This document shows, piece by piece, positions 24,532-31,295 of a DNA stretch of 40,930 nt. The notes beneath the pieces were generated by a model. It ran no database searches. It saw only the letters and a list, made by a program, of their open reading frames with translations, and was not told the DNA's origin. The position numbers and the translations under genes were made by a program. Each line of letters opens with the position of its first letter. The stretch's first letter is position 1. The stretch is from Cloacimonetes bacterium UBA6081. GTDB lineage: Bacteria > Cloacimonadota > Cloacimonadia > Cloacimonadales > Cloacimonadaceae. The stretch covers positions 1 through 40,930 of the forward strand of contig DIXL01000089.1 of the NCBI GenBank assembly GCA_002428685.1, in the 5' to 3' direction.

Positions 24532-25695
24532 TCATGCATTATAATCATTCCAGTAATTCTTGAGGACAATATCCCATGAAAATATTCCCAATGCTTTTTC
24601 TCTGCATAATTCTCGCTCGGGAGGATTTTGAAGTAAATCATCCAGCATGGGTACTATCTCAGTCTTATCTTTAGGCACCCTTGCCACTTCCTCAATGCCA
24701 CTACCGGCGATATGGTGGAAGGAATTGGTTAATGTTGGTGTTCCACATACCAGTGCTTCTACCGGAACATAAGCAGTTCCCCCAAATAAGTATTGTTTGG
24801 TTTCGCTATAGAAAAACCAGTGCAGATCAGCTGCATTATAATAATCTACAAGTTCCTCTATACTAACATACCCTTTTACCAGACAATCCCTACTCATCAA
24901 GTCTTGGTAGTACATTTGATTGTCCTTAATGTTCAAAAACACAAATAGGAGATCGCTTCTTTCTCTCAGTTCATCCATTGTCTCAATCATCCACTTAAAT
25001 CCTCGATATCTGACAGCTCTACCAACTTGCAGAATGATCTTTTTATCAAGCGGTAATCCAAGCCTAACTCTACACTCTTCTCTGGATTTAATGATGAATT
25101 TATCGAGCCGACTCACTCCCAATACCGCTCTTTGTCTTGAGGTGAAACCTAGATTAGTGTAATATTCGTGCTCAAGGATGCAAATTCCGAAAAAACAGGT
25201 ATAAGATCTTAGAAATAGGTGCTTCTCTGCAAGATAGAACAGTAAATGGCGCATGCCGCCCCCGTTTCTGTATCGCCATAAAGGATCAGGATCTCCAAGA
25301 TGCGTTGCAAATACCCTTCTCTTTCTCAGGAAAAGAGCATAAATATGGTATCCTAACGAATGAGTTCCCATGAAGTGAAAGATTGTGCTCTTTTCCTTGG
25401 CTTCCCTTAGCAGAACTTTAAGCATCGAAATAGAGAACTCATAAAGGGGCTTTGGAAGCCTTAGAGATGGGAAAACTCTGCAGGTAACTCCATCAACATC
25501 GCGGCTATCTGTTTTATGAAGCCGATGATCCGAGCGCCATGATTCGCAGCTGAGGGCATATCCCCTTGCCTGGAATTCCCGGATGATAAATTGGGCAAGA
25601 CCAAAACTCATAAAAGCATCTGTGCCAATTGCGTACACTGGGTCATCTAATCGAGCTTGGACCCCCATTTGATTAATAAAAACAACTCTCTTCAA
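24532..25695 (-). CDS. Glycosyltransferase family 4/1
   Basis: A 387-residue GT-B glycosyltransferase. It opens MKRVVFINQMGVQARLDDPV. The donor half has LPLDKKIILQVGRAVRYRGF and the motif AYVPVEALVCGTPTLTNSFH, the GT4 counterpart of E-x7-E with the first Glu not obvious. No signal peptide or strong membrane helix is seen. It starts just downstream of the unknown 25705-26151 gene and ends 25 nt before gmd. It is a candidate for transferring the GDP-linked sugar; that is inferred only from position. Confidence 0.8.
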   Translation of the reverse strand: MKRVVFINQMGVQARLDDPVYAIGTDAFMSFGLAQFIIREFQARGYALSCESWRSDHRLHKTDSRDVDGVTCRVFPSLRLPKPLYEFSISMLKVLLREAKEKSTIFHFMGTHSLGYHIYALFLRKRRVFATHLGDPDPLWRYRNGGGMRHLLFYLAEKHLFLRSYTCFFGICILEHEYYTNLGFTSRQRAVLGVSRLDKFIIKSREECRVRLGLPLDKKIILQVGRAVRYRGFKWMIETMDELRERSDLLFVFLNIKDNQMYYQDLMSRDCLVKGYVSIEELVDYYNAADLHWFFYSETKQYLFGGTAYVPVEALVCGTPTLTNSFHHIAGSGIEEVARVPKDKTEIVPMLDDLLQNPPERELCREKALGIFSWDIVLKNYWNDYNA

Positions 25696-25704
25696 GTGTA
25701 CCTG

Positions 25705-26151
25705 CTAAAGTAAGCTATCCAGTTTCTCATATCCCACAACTTTCTCCAAATATCCGGCCTGAACAGCATCATTCAGAGTTTTACATGGAAGTTCCCTTCC
25801 AATTATCTCTTCCCTGGTCAAAGTAGCTAAATCAAGCCCAGGGCTGTCTGTCATCATTGCTCGCATCAGCTTCAAAAAAACATTGGGCCAGGTGCTCATC
25901 GCTCTCCCGTTTCTGCGGTTTTTTTGATTGTAGAGCTTGATATACCTGCGGCAATCTTCCAGATACCCCTCGCTCAATTCGATCCGGCGAGCAAAGGCAA
26001 AAATGTCTTTTACAATTCCATTTGAGGGTGTGAACTTGGGCATCACCTTTCTGCGGGCGATATACTTATTCAGATGGGCATTGTAGTATATCACTACATC
26101 ATCCATGTTTCCCGTAAATCCGGGTAACATCAGTTTCACTTGTGCTTTCAT
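25705..26151 (-). CDS. Hypothetical protein, 148 aa
   Basis: I do not recognise a named family. The protein opens MKAQVKLMLPGFTGNMDDVV and continues IYYNAHLNKYIARRKVMPKF; the second half is helical (IVKDIFAFARRIELSEGYLE, RRYIKLYNQKNRRNGRAMST). It has no signal peptide or membrane span and is fairly basic. GGAG precedes the ATG. Composition and codon use look like those of its neighbours. It follows a 467-base spacer and may be the first gene of a transcription unit that continues into the glycosyltransferase 9 nt on. It could be a lineage-specific conserved protein unrelated to sugars. Confidence 0.65.
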   Translation of the reverse strand: MKAQVKLMLPGFTGNMDDVVIYYNAHLNKYIARRKVMPKFTPSNGIVKDIFAFARRIELSEGYLEDCRRYIKLYNQKNRRNGRAMSTWPNVFLKLMRAMMTDSPGLDLATLTREEIIGRELPCKTLNDAVQAGYLEKVVGYEKLDSLL

Positions 26152-26499
26152 TTTTTGTCTCCTTTTTCGGTCCGAGGAATTTATCGGCCCCTACATATCT
26201 ATGGATGACAAAAACAGAAAACGTGGACAAAAATGGAAAGAAATTTTCTAAATCTGCTAATTACACTAAGGGGATTTTGTTGATAGGGCTTTGATAACCT
26301 GATACAAGTGATTGTATTAAAAGATTCTATGCTGAGTATGACAACTACTGAGAAAAATATCTGAAGTGAATTCTAAGTACTTATGTAAGATTAAATCTTC
26401 TGCTAATTGCTGTTCCTTCTCACTCACATGATTTATTCGTCTTAATCAGTGTAAGTCGCCGATAACCTTCTTCTAATTTATAGAATCTGTGCATGTTAC

Positions 26500-26522
26500 A
26501 AAAGCCCTGTAAATAGGGTTTT
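26500..26522. terminator. Possible weak bidirectional terminator hairpin
   Basis: An A-run, CCCT, a 6-base loop, AGGG and a T-run (with one bulged base) lie about 100 nt downstream of the acetyltransferase stop. The stem is short, so termination would be weak at best. Confidence 0.3.
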
Positions 26523-26551
26523 CTATTACTCGCCATAGCGACCCCCCGCCC

Positions 26552-26574
26552 ACTCCCGGCACTCCGGCGGGAGT
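26552..26574. other. GC-rich hairpin
   Basis: actcccg and cgggagt pair as a 7-bp stem around a 9-base loop, inside a GC-rich patch that contrasts with the AT-rich spacer. It may be the scar of a short palindromic repeat; no function is inferred. Confidence 0.4.
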
Positions 26575-26618
26575 AGCAGTGATAACGCGAGCAGAAACCA
26601 TTATGGATCAAAAAAAAA

Positions 26619-27233
26619 TCACCATAACTTTCTTGAGGGAACACCTACATATGTCCCGGCAGCTAATATATCTTTAGTCACTACCGCACCAGCTCCCACA
26701 ATAACATTATCACATATTGTAACACTTGGCAATACGGTAGCATTTGCGCCAATGTAGCACTTTTTCCCGATTGTTACCCTCCCCATTATTGCAGCATTAG
26801 GTGCAATCGTTGAAAAGTCACCGATTTTGGATTCGTGCATGACGTTAGCATAAACATTGATTTTTACAAAAGAACCAATCCAGCTATGCGCAGAGACATG
26901 AGATCCAAATTGAACTACAGTTCCTTTCCCGATATAAGCAGTTCTCGATATCATGCTATGAGAAGAGATTAACCTTGAGTAGTTCAAACCAAGATTTTTC
27001 TGAGAATGATAAATTCGTTCTCTGATATTTGGGTCATCAGGAGTTACAACAAATTCTGCTAGTTCCTTGAATCTATTGTAGTTAAACTCCTTGTCATTAC
27101 CCAGATATGGGTAATTATAATCTTTCAGCAAATTATCTAAAGGGGTCTTATCTATGTAGCCCAATATCTCATATCCCAGCTCTTCACATAGTTCAAACAT
27201 CTCAGAAAACCCACCGACTAGTATGATCTTCAT
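26619..27233 (-). CDS. PglD/NeuD-like sugar O/N-acetyltransferase
   Basis: A 204-residue protein with a PglD-type N-terminal domain (MKIILVGGFSEMFELCEELG, YEILGYIDKTPLDNLLKDY) and a left-handed beta-helix from about residue 95 built of hexapeptide units. The His-containing turn YANVMHESKIGDFSTIAPNA and the end ITKD-like VTKDILAAGTYVGVPSRKLW are standard for the family. It transfers acetyl from acetyl-CoA, commonly to the 4-amino group of a UDP-4-amino-4,6-dideoxy sugar. It overlaps the aminotransferase by 4 nt, the usual PglE-PglD arrangement. GDP-perosamine N-acetylation is an alternative since gmd is also present. Confidence 0.83.
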   Translation of the reverse strand: MKIILVGGFSEMFELCEELGYEILGYIDKTPLDNLLKDYNYPYLGNDKEFNYNRFKELAEFVVTPDDPNIRERIYHSQKNLGLNYSRLISSHSMISRTAYIGKGTVVQFGSHVSAHSWIGSFVKINVYANVMHESKIGDFSTIAPNAAIMGRVTIGKKCYIGANATVLPSVTICDNVIVGAGAVVTKDILAAGTYVGVPSRKLW

Positions 27234-28348
27234 TGGAGCACTCTTGTGACGTCCCTAATGTCAGAGTCGCTTAGTCTAGCATACATTGGCAAGGTAAGAG
27301 TAGAGTCAACGTATTGGTCAGTGAGTGGTAAATCACGGTAGTAATCTTTGAAACTGGAGAATCTATGCACCGCAGGATAATGGATACTAGTTTGAATACC
27401 CTTGGCATGGATATGGTTGCGTAAATCATCGCGCTGAACTTTGCCTGTACCCTTGAGCACTATCGGGAATATATAATTTGAGACAAAGCCGCGATGCTTG
27501 GCAAAGGGTACGATGATCTGATCATGGTCATTTAGCACTTCCAAATACCAGTTCCTTACCTGGGCTCTCTTTTCTAAATCTGCTTTTAGTTTTTCAAGTT
27601 GAGCTAAGCCAATGGCAGCATGAATGTCATCCATGCGGTAGTTATATCCCAGGCGGACAATATCATATTCTGTGGCATGTCCGGAGGCTCTTTGATAAGA
27701 CATGGTGGTCATGCCATGAGATCTAAGCAGTTTTGCTTCAGCGGCATAATCCGGGTTGTTGGTAACGAGCATCCCCCCCTCGCCAGTGCTGATGTTTTTA
27801 TTGGAAAAGAAGCTGAAACAACCAATATCCCCAATGGTACCTAGCTTCTTTCCATCATATTCTGACAATGGACCGTGACAGGCGTCCTCCACTACCTTCA
27901 GGTTATATTCCTGGGCGATCTGCATGATCTCATCCATCCGGCAGGGAAAACCTGCATAGTGCATTACGATTATCGCCTTGGTTTTGTCTGTGATCTTGGT
28001 TTTGATGTCATCGGGTGAGATCGTCGGCTCTTCCAGAGAGCAGATATCGGCAAAAACCGGAGTGGCATTTACATAACGGACAGCATTGGCAGTAGCCACA
28101 AAAGTAAGGGAAGGGACTATTACTTCATCGCCTTTCGTGATCCCTAAAATTACCATAGCCAAGTGCAGAGCTACAGTGCAGTTGGCTAAAGACACTGCGT
28201 GTTTCGCTTCCAACATGCCGGCAAACTGCTCTTCCAGTTCCAGGCATTTGGGGCCGGTGGAGATCCAGCCGGATTTGATTACGTCGTATGCGGCTTGGGC
28301 TTCTGCTTCGTCGAAATTGAGGTCAAAGAGAGGAATCTTATATGCCAT
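27230..28348 (-). CDS. DegT/DnrJ/EryC1 4-keto sugar aminotransferase
   Basis: About 372 residues from the ATG at 28348, which has GGAAG 5-6 nt upstream; the longer frame begins with TTG at 28363. PLP residues are D155 in VVEDACHGPLSEY and lysine K184 in FFSNKNISTGEGGMLV. The opening KIPLFDLNFDEAEAQAAYD, GWISTGPKCLELEEQFA and GDEVIVPSLTFVATANAVRY resemble perosamine- and bacillosamine-type C4 aminotransferases. Pairing with a PglD-like acetyltransferase and with a LegB-like dehydratase two genes upstream favours UDP- or GDP-linked 2,4-diamino-trideoxyhexose; perosamine remains possible. A family B repeat arm ends just before its ribosome site. Confidence 0.83.
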   Translation of the reverse strand: MAYKIPLFDLNFDEAEAQAAYDVIKSGWISTGPKCLELEEQFAGMLEAKHAVSLANCTVALHLAMVILGITKGDEVIVPSLTFVATANAVRYVNATPVFADICSLEEPTISPDDIKTKITDKTKAIIVMHYAGFPCRMDEIMQIAQEYNLKVVEDACHGPLSEYDGKKLGTIGDIGCFSFFSNKNISTGEGGMLVTNNPDYAAEAKLLRSHGMTTMSYQRASGHATEYDIVRLGYNYRMDDIHAAIGLAQLEKLKADLEKRAQVRNWYLEVLNDHDQIIVPFAKHRGFVSNYIFPIVLKGTGKVQRDDLRNHIHAKGIQTSIHYPAVHRFSSFKDYYRDLPLTDQYVDSTLTLPMYARLSDSDIRDVTRVLQ

Positions 28349-28357
28349 TTTTACTTC

Positions 28358-28400
28358 CCACAAATGAACACGAATGAAAGATCACGAATATACACGAATG
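28358..28400. repeat. Family B repeat arm
   Basis: Reads ccacaaatgaacacgaatga and continues aagatcacgaatatacacgaatg. Its inverted partner is at 29419-29460, and the same arm recurs at 28817-28860. The ccac end points at the start codon of the DegT gene. Confidence 0.8.
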
Positions 28401-28424
28401 TTTCTTTAAGGTTTGTTGCTTGAA

Positions 28425-28808
28425 TTATAATACTACTCGTTTCCACTGTAAGCGTGGAGTACCGAAATTGATTAGTAAGGCTAGATTAAGTTTTAGGGCA
28501 GAAAGGTAGTTTAAGCCTTGGGCTATGTGTTGATCAGTTAGTCCGGAACATGCTTTCAGCTCTACAACAATTAGGTCGTAACAGAGAAAATCTGCGTAAT
28601 ACTTTTTCTCTAAAAGTGCCTCTTTGTAGTAGATCTCTAGCCTGTGCTCTTTGCTGAAGGGAATACTCCTTTTATGAAACTCAAGGGCGAGAGCTTCCTG
28701 ATAAACCGGTTCCAGAAAATTATTTCCTAACTCGTTGTGTACAGCCATACAAGCTCCCACTATCTTGAAGCACTCGTCTTTCAAGACCATATCTTTGTGA
28801 TAGTTCAT
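28425..28808 (-). CDS. GxxExxY protein, PD-(D/E)XK nuclease-like (tandem copy 1)
   Basis: A 127-residue GxxExxY-family protein of a different subgroup from the two at 1020-2127. The name motif appears as NFLEPVY (30-36), so the first Gly is replaced by Asn. Nuclease-type residues remain: D73 in YYADFLCYD, E83 and K85 in VVELKACSG, Q97 in IAQGLNYL. The ribosome site is weak (GGTAAACAATC before ATG). It stands between family B arms. The 28885-29268 gene encodes an almost identical protein (seven residue differences). Function unknown; DNA or RNA cleavage is suggested only by the fold residues. Confidence 0.8.
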   Translation of the reverse strand: MNYHKDMVLKDECFKIVGACMAVHNELGNNFLEPVYQEALALEFHKRSIPFSKEHRLEIYYKEALLEKKYYADFLCYDLIVVELKACSGLTDQHIAQGLNYLSALKLNLALLINFGTPRLQWKRVVL

Positions 28809-28816
28809 GATTGTTT

Positions 28817-28860
28817 ACCACTAATGAACACGAATGAAAGATCACGAATATACACGAATG
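28817..28860. repeat. Family B repeat arm between the tandem copies
   Basis: accactaatgaacacgaatg and onward, identical to the downstream part of 28358-28400. The accac end is 8 nt from the start codon of the 28425-28808 gene. Confidence 0.8.
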
Positions 28861-28884
28861 TTTCTTTAAGGTTTGTTGCTTGAA

Positions 28885-29268
28885 TTATAATACTACTCGT
28901 TTCCACTGTAAGCGTGGAGTACCGAAATTGATTAGTAAGGCTAGATTAAGTTTTAGGGCAGACAGGTAATTAAGTGCTTGGGCTTTGTGTTGATCAGTTA
29001 GTCCGGAACATGCTTTCAGCTCTACAACAATTAGGTCGTAACAGAGAAAATCTGCGTAATACTTTTTCTCTAAAAGTGCCTCTTTGTAGTAGATCTCTAG
29101 CCTGTGCTCTTTGCTGAAGGGAATACTCCTTTTATGAAACTCAAGGGCGAGAGCTTCCTGATAAACCGGTTCCAGAAAAGCAGAACCAAGCTCATTGTGT
29201 ACGGCCATACAAGCTCCCACTATCTTGAAGCACTCGTCTTTAAAGACCATATCTTTGTGATAGTTCAT
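28885..29268 (-). CDS. GxxExxY protein, PD-(D/E)XK nuclease-like (tandem copy 2)
   Basis: A 127-residue near-duplicate of the previous gene product. The motif segment reads GSAFLEPVY, and DQHKAQALNYL replaces DQHIAQGLNYL; D73, E83, K85 and Q97 are unchanged. Both copies are intact, which argues that the proteins are under some selection or that the duplication is recent. The upstream side has a partial family B arm (29278-29298) and, further out, an inverted full arm at 29419-29460. Confidence 0.8.
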   Translation of the reverse strand: MNYHKDMVFKDECFKIVGACMAVHNELGSAFLEPVYQEALALEFHKRSIPFSKEHRLEIYYKEALLEKKYYADFLCYDLIVVELKACSGLTDQHKAQALNYLSALKLNLALLINFGTPRLQWKRVVL

Positions 29269-29418
29269 GATTGTTTACCACTAATAAACACGAATTACTT
29301 TCACTAATTGGCGCAAAGGGATTATCAGGAGTTTTAATACTATTTCCGGGTTCCTTGTCCTTTCAATAGTTCCTAATTCCCTGGCCCTTCGTTGTCCAGT
29401 CCGTTTGTCTATAAATAA

Positions 29419-29460
29419 CATTCGTGCTCATTCGTGATCTTTCATTCGTGTAATTCGTGG
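29419..29460. repeat. Family B repeat arm (inverted)
   Basis: Reads cattcgtgctcattcgtgat and on to attcgtgg, the reverse complement of 28358-28400 with few differences. It ends 4 bases before the stop codon of the LegB-like gene. Together with 28358-28400 it frames the duplicated GxxExxY block. Confidence 0.8.
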
Positions 29461-29464
29461 TAAG

Positions 29465-30442
29465 TCAAACATTATACAGCCCGGGTTTGTACTTAGCCAA
29501 GTTCCCCGGCAAGGTAAACCACTCCACTGTCTTTTCCAGACCTTCCCTGATGCTGTACTTAGGCTGGAATCCAGTAAGCTCTCTGATTTTGGTATTATCA
29601 CACCACAACCTGAAGACTTCTGAATTTTCTGGGCGTACCCGTTGTTCATCTGTTACAAAACGTACATCGCTGTGCATGATGTCTTTGATCAGGTTGAGAG
29701 TATCTTTAATTGATACTTCAAAGTTTGAGCCGATATTGACAGTTTCACCTATGGCCTTGTCGCAATTGGCGAGCTCAATGAAACCCCGGCAGGTATCTGT
29801 TACATAATTAAAATCACGTGTGGGTCTTGTGTCTCCAAGCATAATCTCTTTTGCCCCTGCTGCAATCTGGGTAATGATAGTGGGAATCACTGCTCTGGCA
29901 GATTGACGAGGCCCATAGGTATTGAAAGGACGCACAATGGTAATAGGCAACTTAAAGGCATTATACAAGCTCATAGCAATGGCATCAGCACCAATCTTGC
30001 TGGCACTGTAGGGGGATTGGGGTTGCAGAGGGTGCTTTTCATCTATGGGAACATACTTGGCAGTTCCATAAACTTCACTTGTTGAGGTTACCAAAATGCG
30101 CTTGACTCCGTAATCTCTGGCTGCTTGGCAGATGTTCAGAGTTCCCTTTACGTTTGTATCGACATAACTGTCAGGGGCTATATATGAATATGGAATGGCT
30201 ATTAATGCCGCCAAGTGGTAAACCACATCAATATCTTTACAGATTTCACGGCAGTAATTAGGGTCACAGACATCACCGGTAACTACTTCTAATCTGTCAT
30301 TGGGCTCGATATCCTCCAGCCAACCCCAATAGTTAAAGGAGTTATACTGCGCCAGGGCTCTAACACTGTAGCCTTCGGCTAATAATGCTTCGGTAAGGTG
30401 CGAACCGATGAAGCCATCGGCTCCTGTGACAAGTACTTTCAT
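29465..30442 (-). CDS. LegB-like NAD-dependent 4,6-dehydratase
   Basis: About 325 residues from the second ATG (30442), which has AGGAG at better distance than the ATG at 30445. An extended SDR with KVLVTGADGFIGSHLTEALL, ALAQYNSFNYWGWLEDI (a LegB signature), VTSTSEVYGTAKYVPI, SPYSASKIGADAI (YxxxK) and RPFNTYGPRQSARAVIPTII. LegB enzymes dehydrate UDP- or GDP-GlcNAc to the 4-keto-6-deoxy sugar. NeuB/LegI-, LegG- and LegF-like genes are not in the window, so legionaminic acid is unlikely here; with the aminotransferase and PglD-like gene downstream it would give a diacetamido-trideoxyhexose. Family B arms touch it on both sides. Confidence 0.85.
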   Translation of the reverse strand: MKVLVTGADGFIGSHLTEALLAEGYSVRALAQYNSFNYWGWLEDIEPNDRLEVVTGDVCDPNYCREICKDIDVVYHLAALIAIPYSYIAPDSYVDTNVKGTLNICQAARDYGVKRILVTSTSEVYGTAKYVPIDEKHPLQPQSPYSASKIGADAIAMSLYNAFKLPITIVRPFNTYGPRQSARAVIPTIITQIAAGAKEIMLGDTRPTRDFNYVTDTCRGFIELANCDKAIGETVNIGSNFEVSIKDTLNLIKDIMHSDVRFVTDEQRVRPENSEVFRLWCDNTKIRELTGFQPKYSIREGLEKTVEWFTLPGNLAKYKPGLYNV

Positions 30443-30453
30443 CATTCTCCTCT

Positions 30454-30600
30454 ACCACTAATTTGCACAAATTATTTACGAATAAACACTAATAGCAACG
30501 AACATTTTTGTCTAAACCTTCTAAACTCTCTCAACCTTCTAAACCTAATAATCACATTCGTGTCCATTCGTGATCTTTTATTAGTTCCTATTCGTGGTTA
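30454..30600. repeat. Inverted pair of family B arms without a gene
   Basis: A degenerate arm at 30454-30508 (accactaatttgcacaaatt and on) faces an inverted arm at 30555-30600 (cattcgtgtccattcgtgat and on). The 46 bases between hold another short direct repeat, aaccttctaaac twice. There is no ORF. The pair fills the whole spacer between the LegB-like and nucleotidyltransferase genes. Confidence 0.7.
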
Positions 30601-30601
30601 G

Positions 30602-31294
30602 TCATTGAAACTTTTCTTTATATACTTCCTGAGCAGTTTCGTAGTCGGTAATACGTCCAATATCAAGCCAATACTCGTTTATATTATACTTGGGGATCTT
30701 GATGCCTGATGCAATCAAATTTGTTATCAATGTATCCATCCCAAAATACTGCCCTTGAGGTACATGCTCGAAGATGGCAGGAGTCATAATATATATACCC
30801 GCTAAAATGAACAACTCAAAATTGGGCTTTTCCTGGATATCGGTAACATAATCTCCATCAAATGAGATATTCCCAAAAGCAAAGGGCAAGATTTCTTTTT
30901 TAATCCCGATGCTCAATGGGAAGGATTTAGCAACTGCATATTCGTAGAATTGCCGAAAGTCCAGCAGGGTAAGAATATCGCCATTCATCACCAGAAAAGG
31001 TTCAGTTAACCTGTCTTTCAGCAAAGTTAATGGCCCTGCAGTGCCCAGAGGAGCGTCCTCTTTGCTTATGGTCAATTTCACTCCATATCTGGATCCATCA
31101 CCGAAGAAGCTTTCAATGTAAGATGATTTATAGTTGGTAGCCAGATAAATCTCATCGAATCCGTTTTTCTTTAGCCTTTCTATCTGCACTTCTAAAATCG
31201 CTTTTTCACCAATGGGGAGCAATGGCTTGGGAATTACTTCAGTAAAGGGTTTGAGGCGAGTACCCAGGCCGCCTGATAAAATTACTGCTTTCAT
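30602..31294 (-). CDS. Sugar-1-phosphate nucleotidyltransferase (PtmE/HddC-like)
   Basis: A 230-residue NTP-transferase. The start at 31294 is fixed by GAGG 5 nt upstream; the longer frame to 31360 only reads the 3' end of the lipoprotein gene. Signature parts: MKAVILSGGLGTRLKPFTEV, IPKPLLPIGEKAILEVQIER, APLGTAGPLTLLKD, LVMNGDIL and YWLDIGRITDYETAQEVY. The sequence type is that of guanylyltransferases such as HddC and the catalytic part of PtmE rather than RmlA. PtmE makes GDP-GlcN in Campylobacter legionaminic acid synthesis and works upstream of LegB, which fits the adjacent LegB-like gene. Nucleotide preference cannot be read with certainty. Confidence 0.8.
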   Translation of the reverse strand: MKAVILSGGLGTRLKPFTEVIPKPLLPIGEKAILEVQIERLKKNGFDEIYLATNYKSSYIESFFGDGSRYGVKLTISKEDAPLGTAGPLTLLKDRLTEPFLVMNGDILTLLDFRQFYEYAVAKSFPLSIGIKKEILPFAFGNISFDGDYVTDIQEKPNFELFILAGIYIMTPAIFEHVPQGQYFGMDTLITNLIASGIKIPKYNINEYWLDIGRITDYETAQEVYKEKFQ

Positions 31295-31295
31295 A

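Larger units (their letters stand above)
26152..26618. other. 467-base spacer with no convincing gene
   Basis: The largest internal gap apart from the window end. On the minus strand it holds only short fragments: a 38-codon frame from an ATG at 26536 ending at 26420 (ASNRKPYLQGFCNMHRFYK in part) and a GTG-initiated 36-codon frame at 26427-26317 (SEKEQQLAEDLILHKYLEF). Both look protein-like in places but lack ribosome sites, and they may be remnants. A GC-rich patch and two hairpins lie near 26500-26592. No promoter could be read with confidence, although the position before 25705-26151 suits one. Confidence 0.5.
28361..29280. repeat. Tandem duplication of a 460-bp GxxExxY unit
   Basis: Positions 28361-28820 and 28821-29280 are near-identical direct copies, offset by exactly 460 bases, each with one family B arm, a spacer and one GxxExxY gene. 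The differences are clustered (around 28505-28530 and 28717-28745) rather than scattered, as expected from gene conversion or a mosaic origin. Confidence 0.88.

Noticed and set aside
26420..26644. Minus-strand ORF of 74 codons overlapping the 3' end of the acetyltransferase gene
   Set aside because: No ribosome site; its first part only reads the acetyltransferase end in another frame and the GC-rich hairpin. The later part looks protein-like but short, so it is noted under the spacer only.
27230..31294. Legionaminic acid biosynthesis
   Set aside because: Only LegB-like and PtmE-like steps are seen. No NeuB/LegI, LegG or CMP-transferase gene exists in the window, so the pathway was not called.
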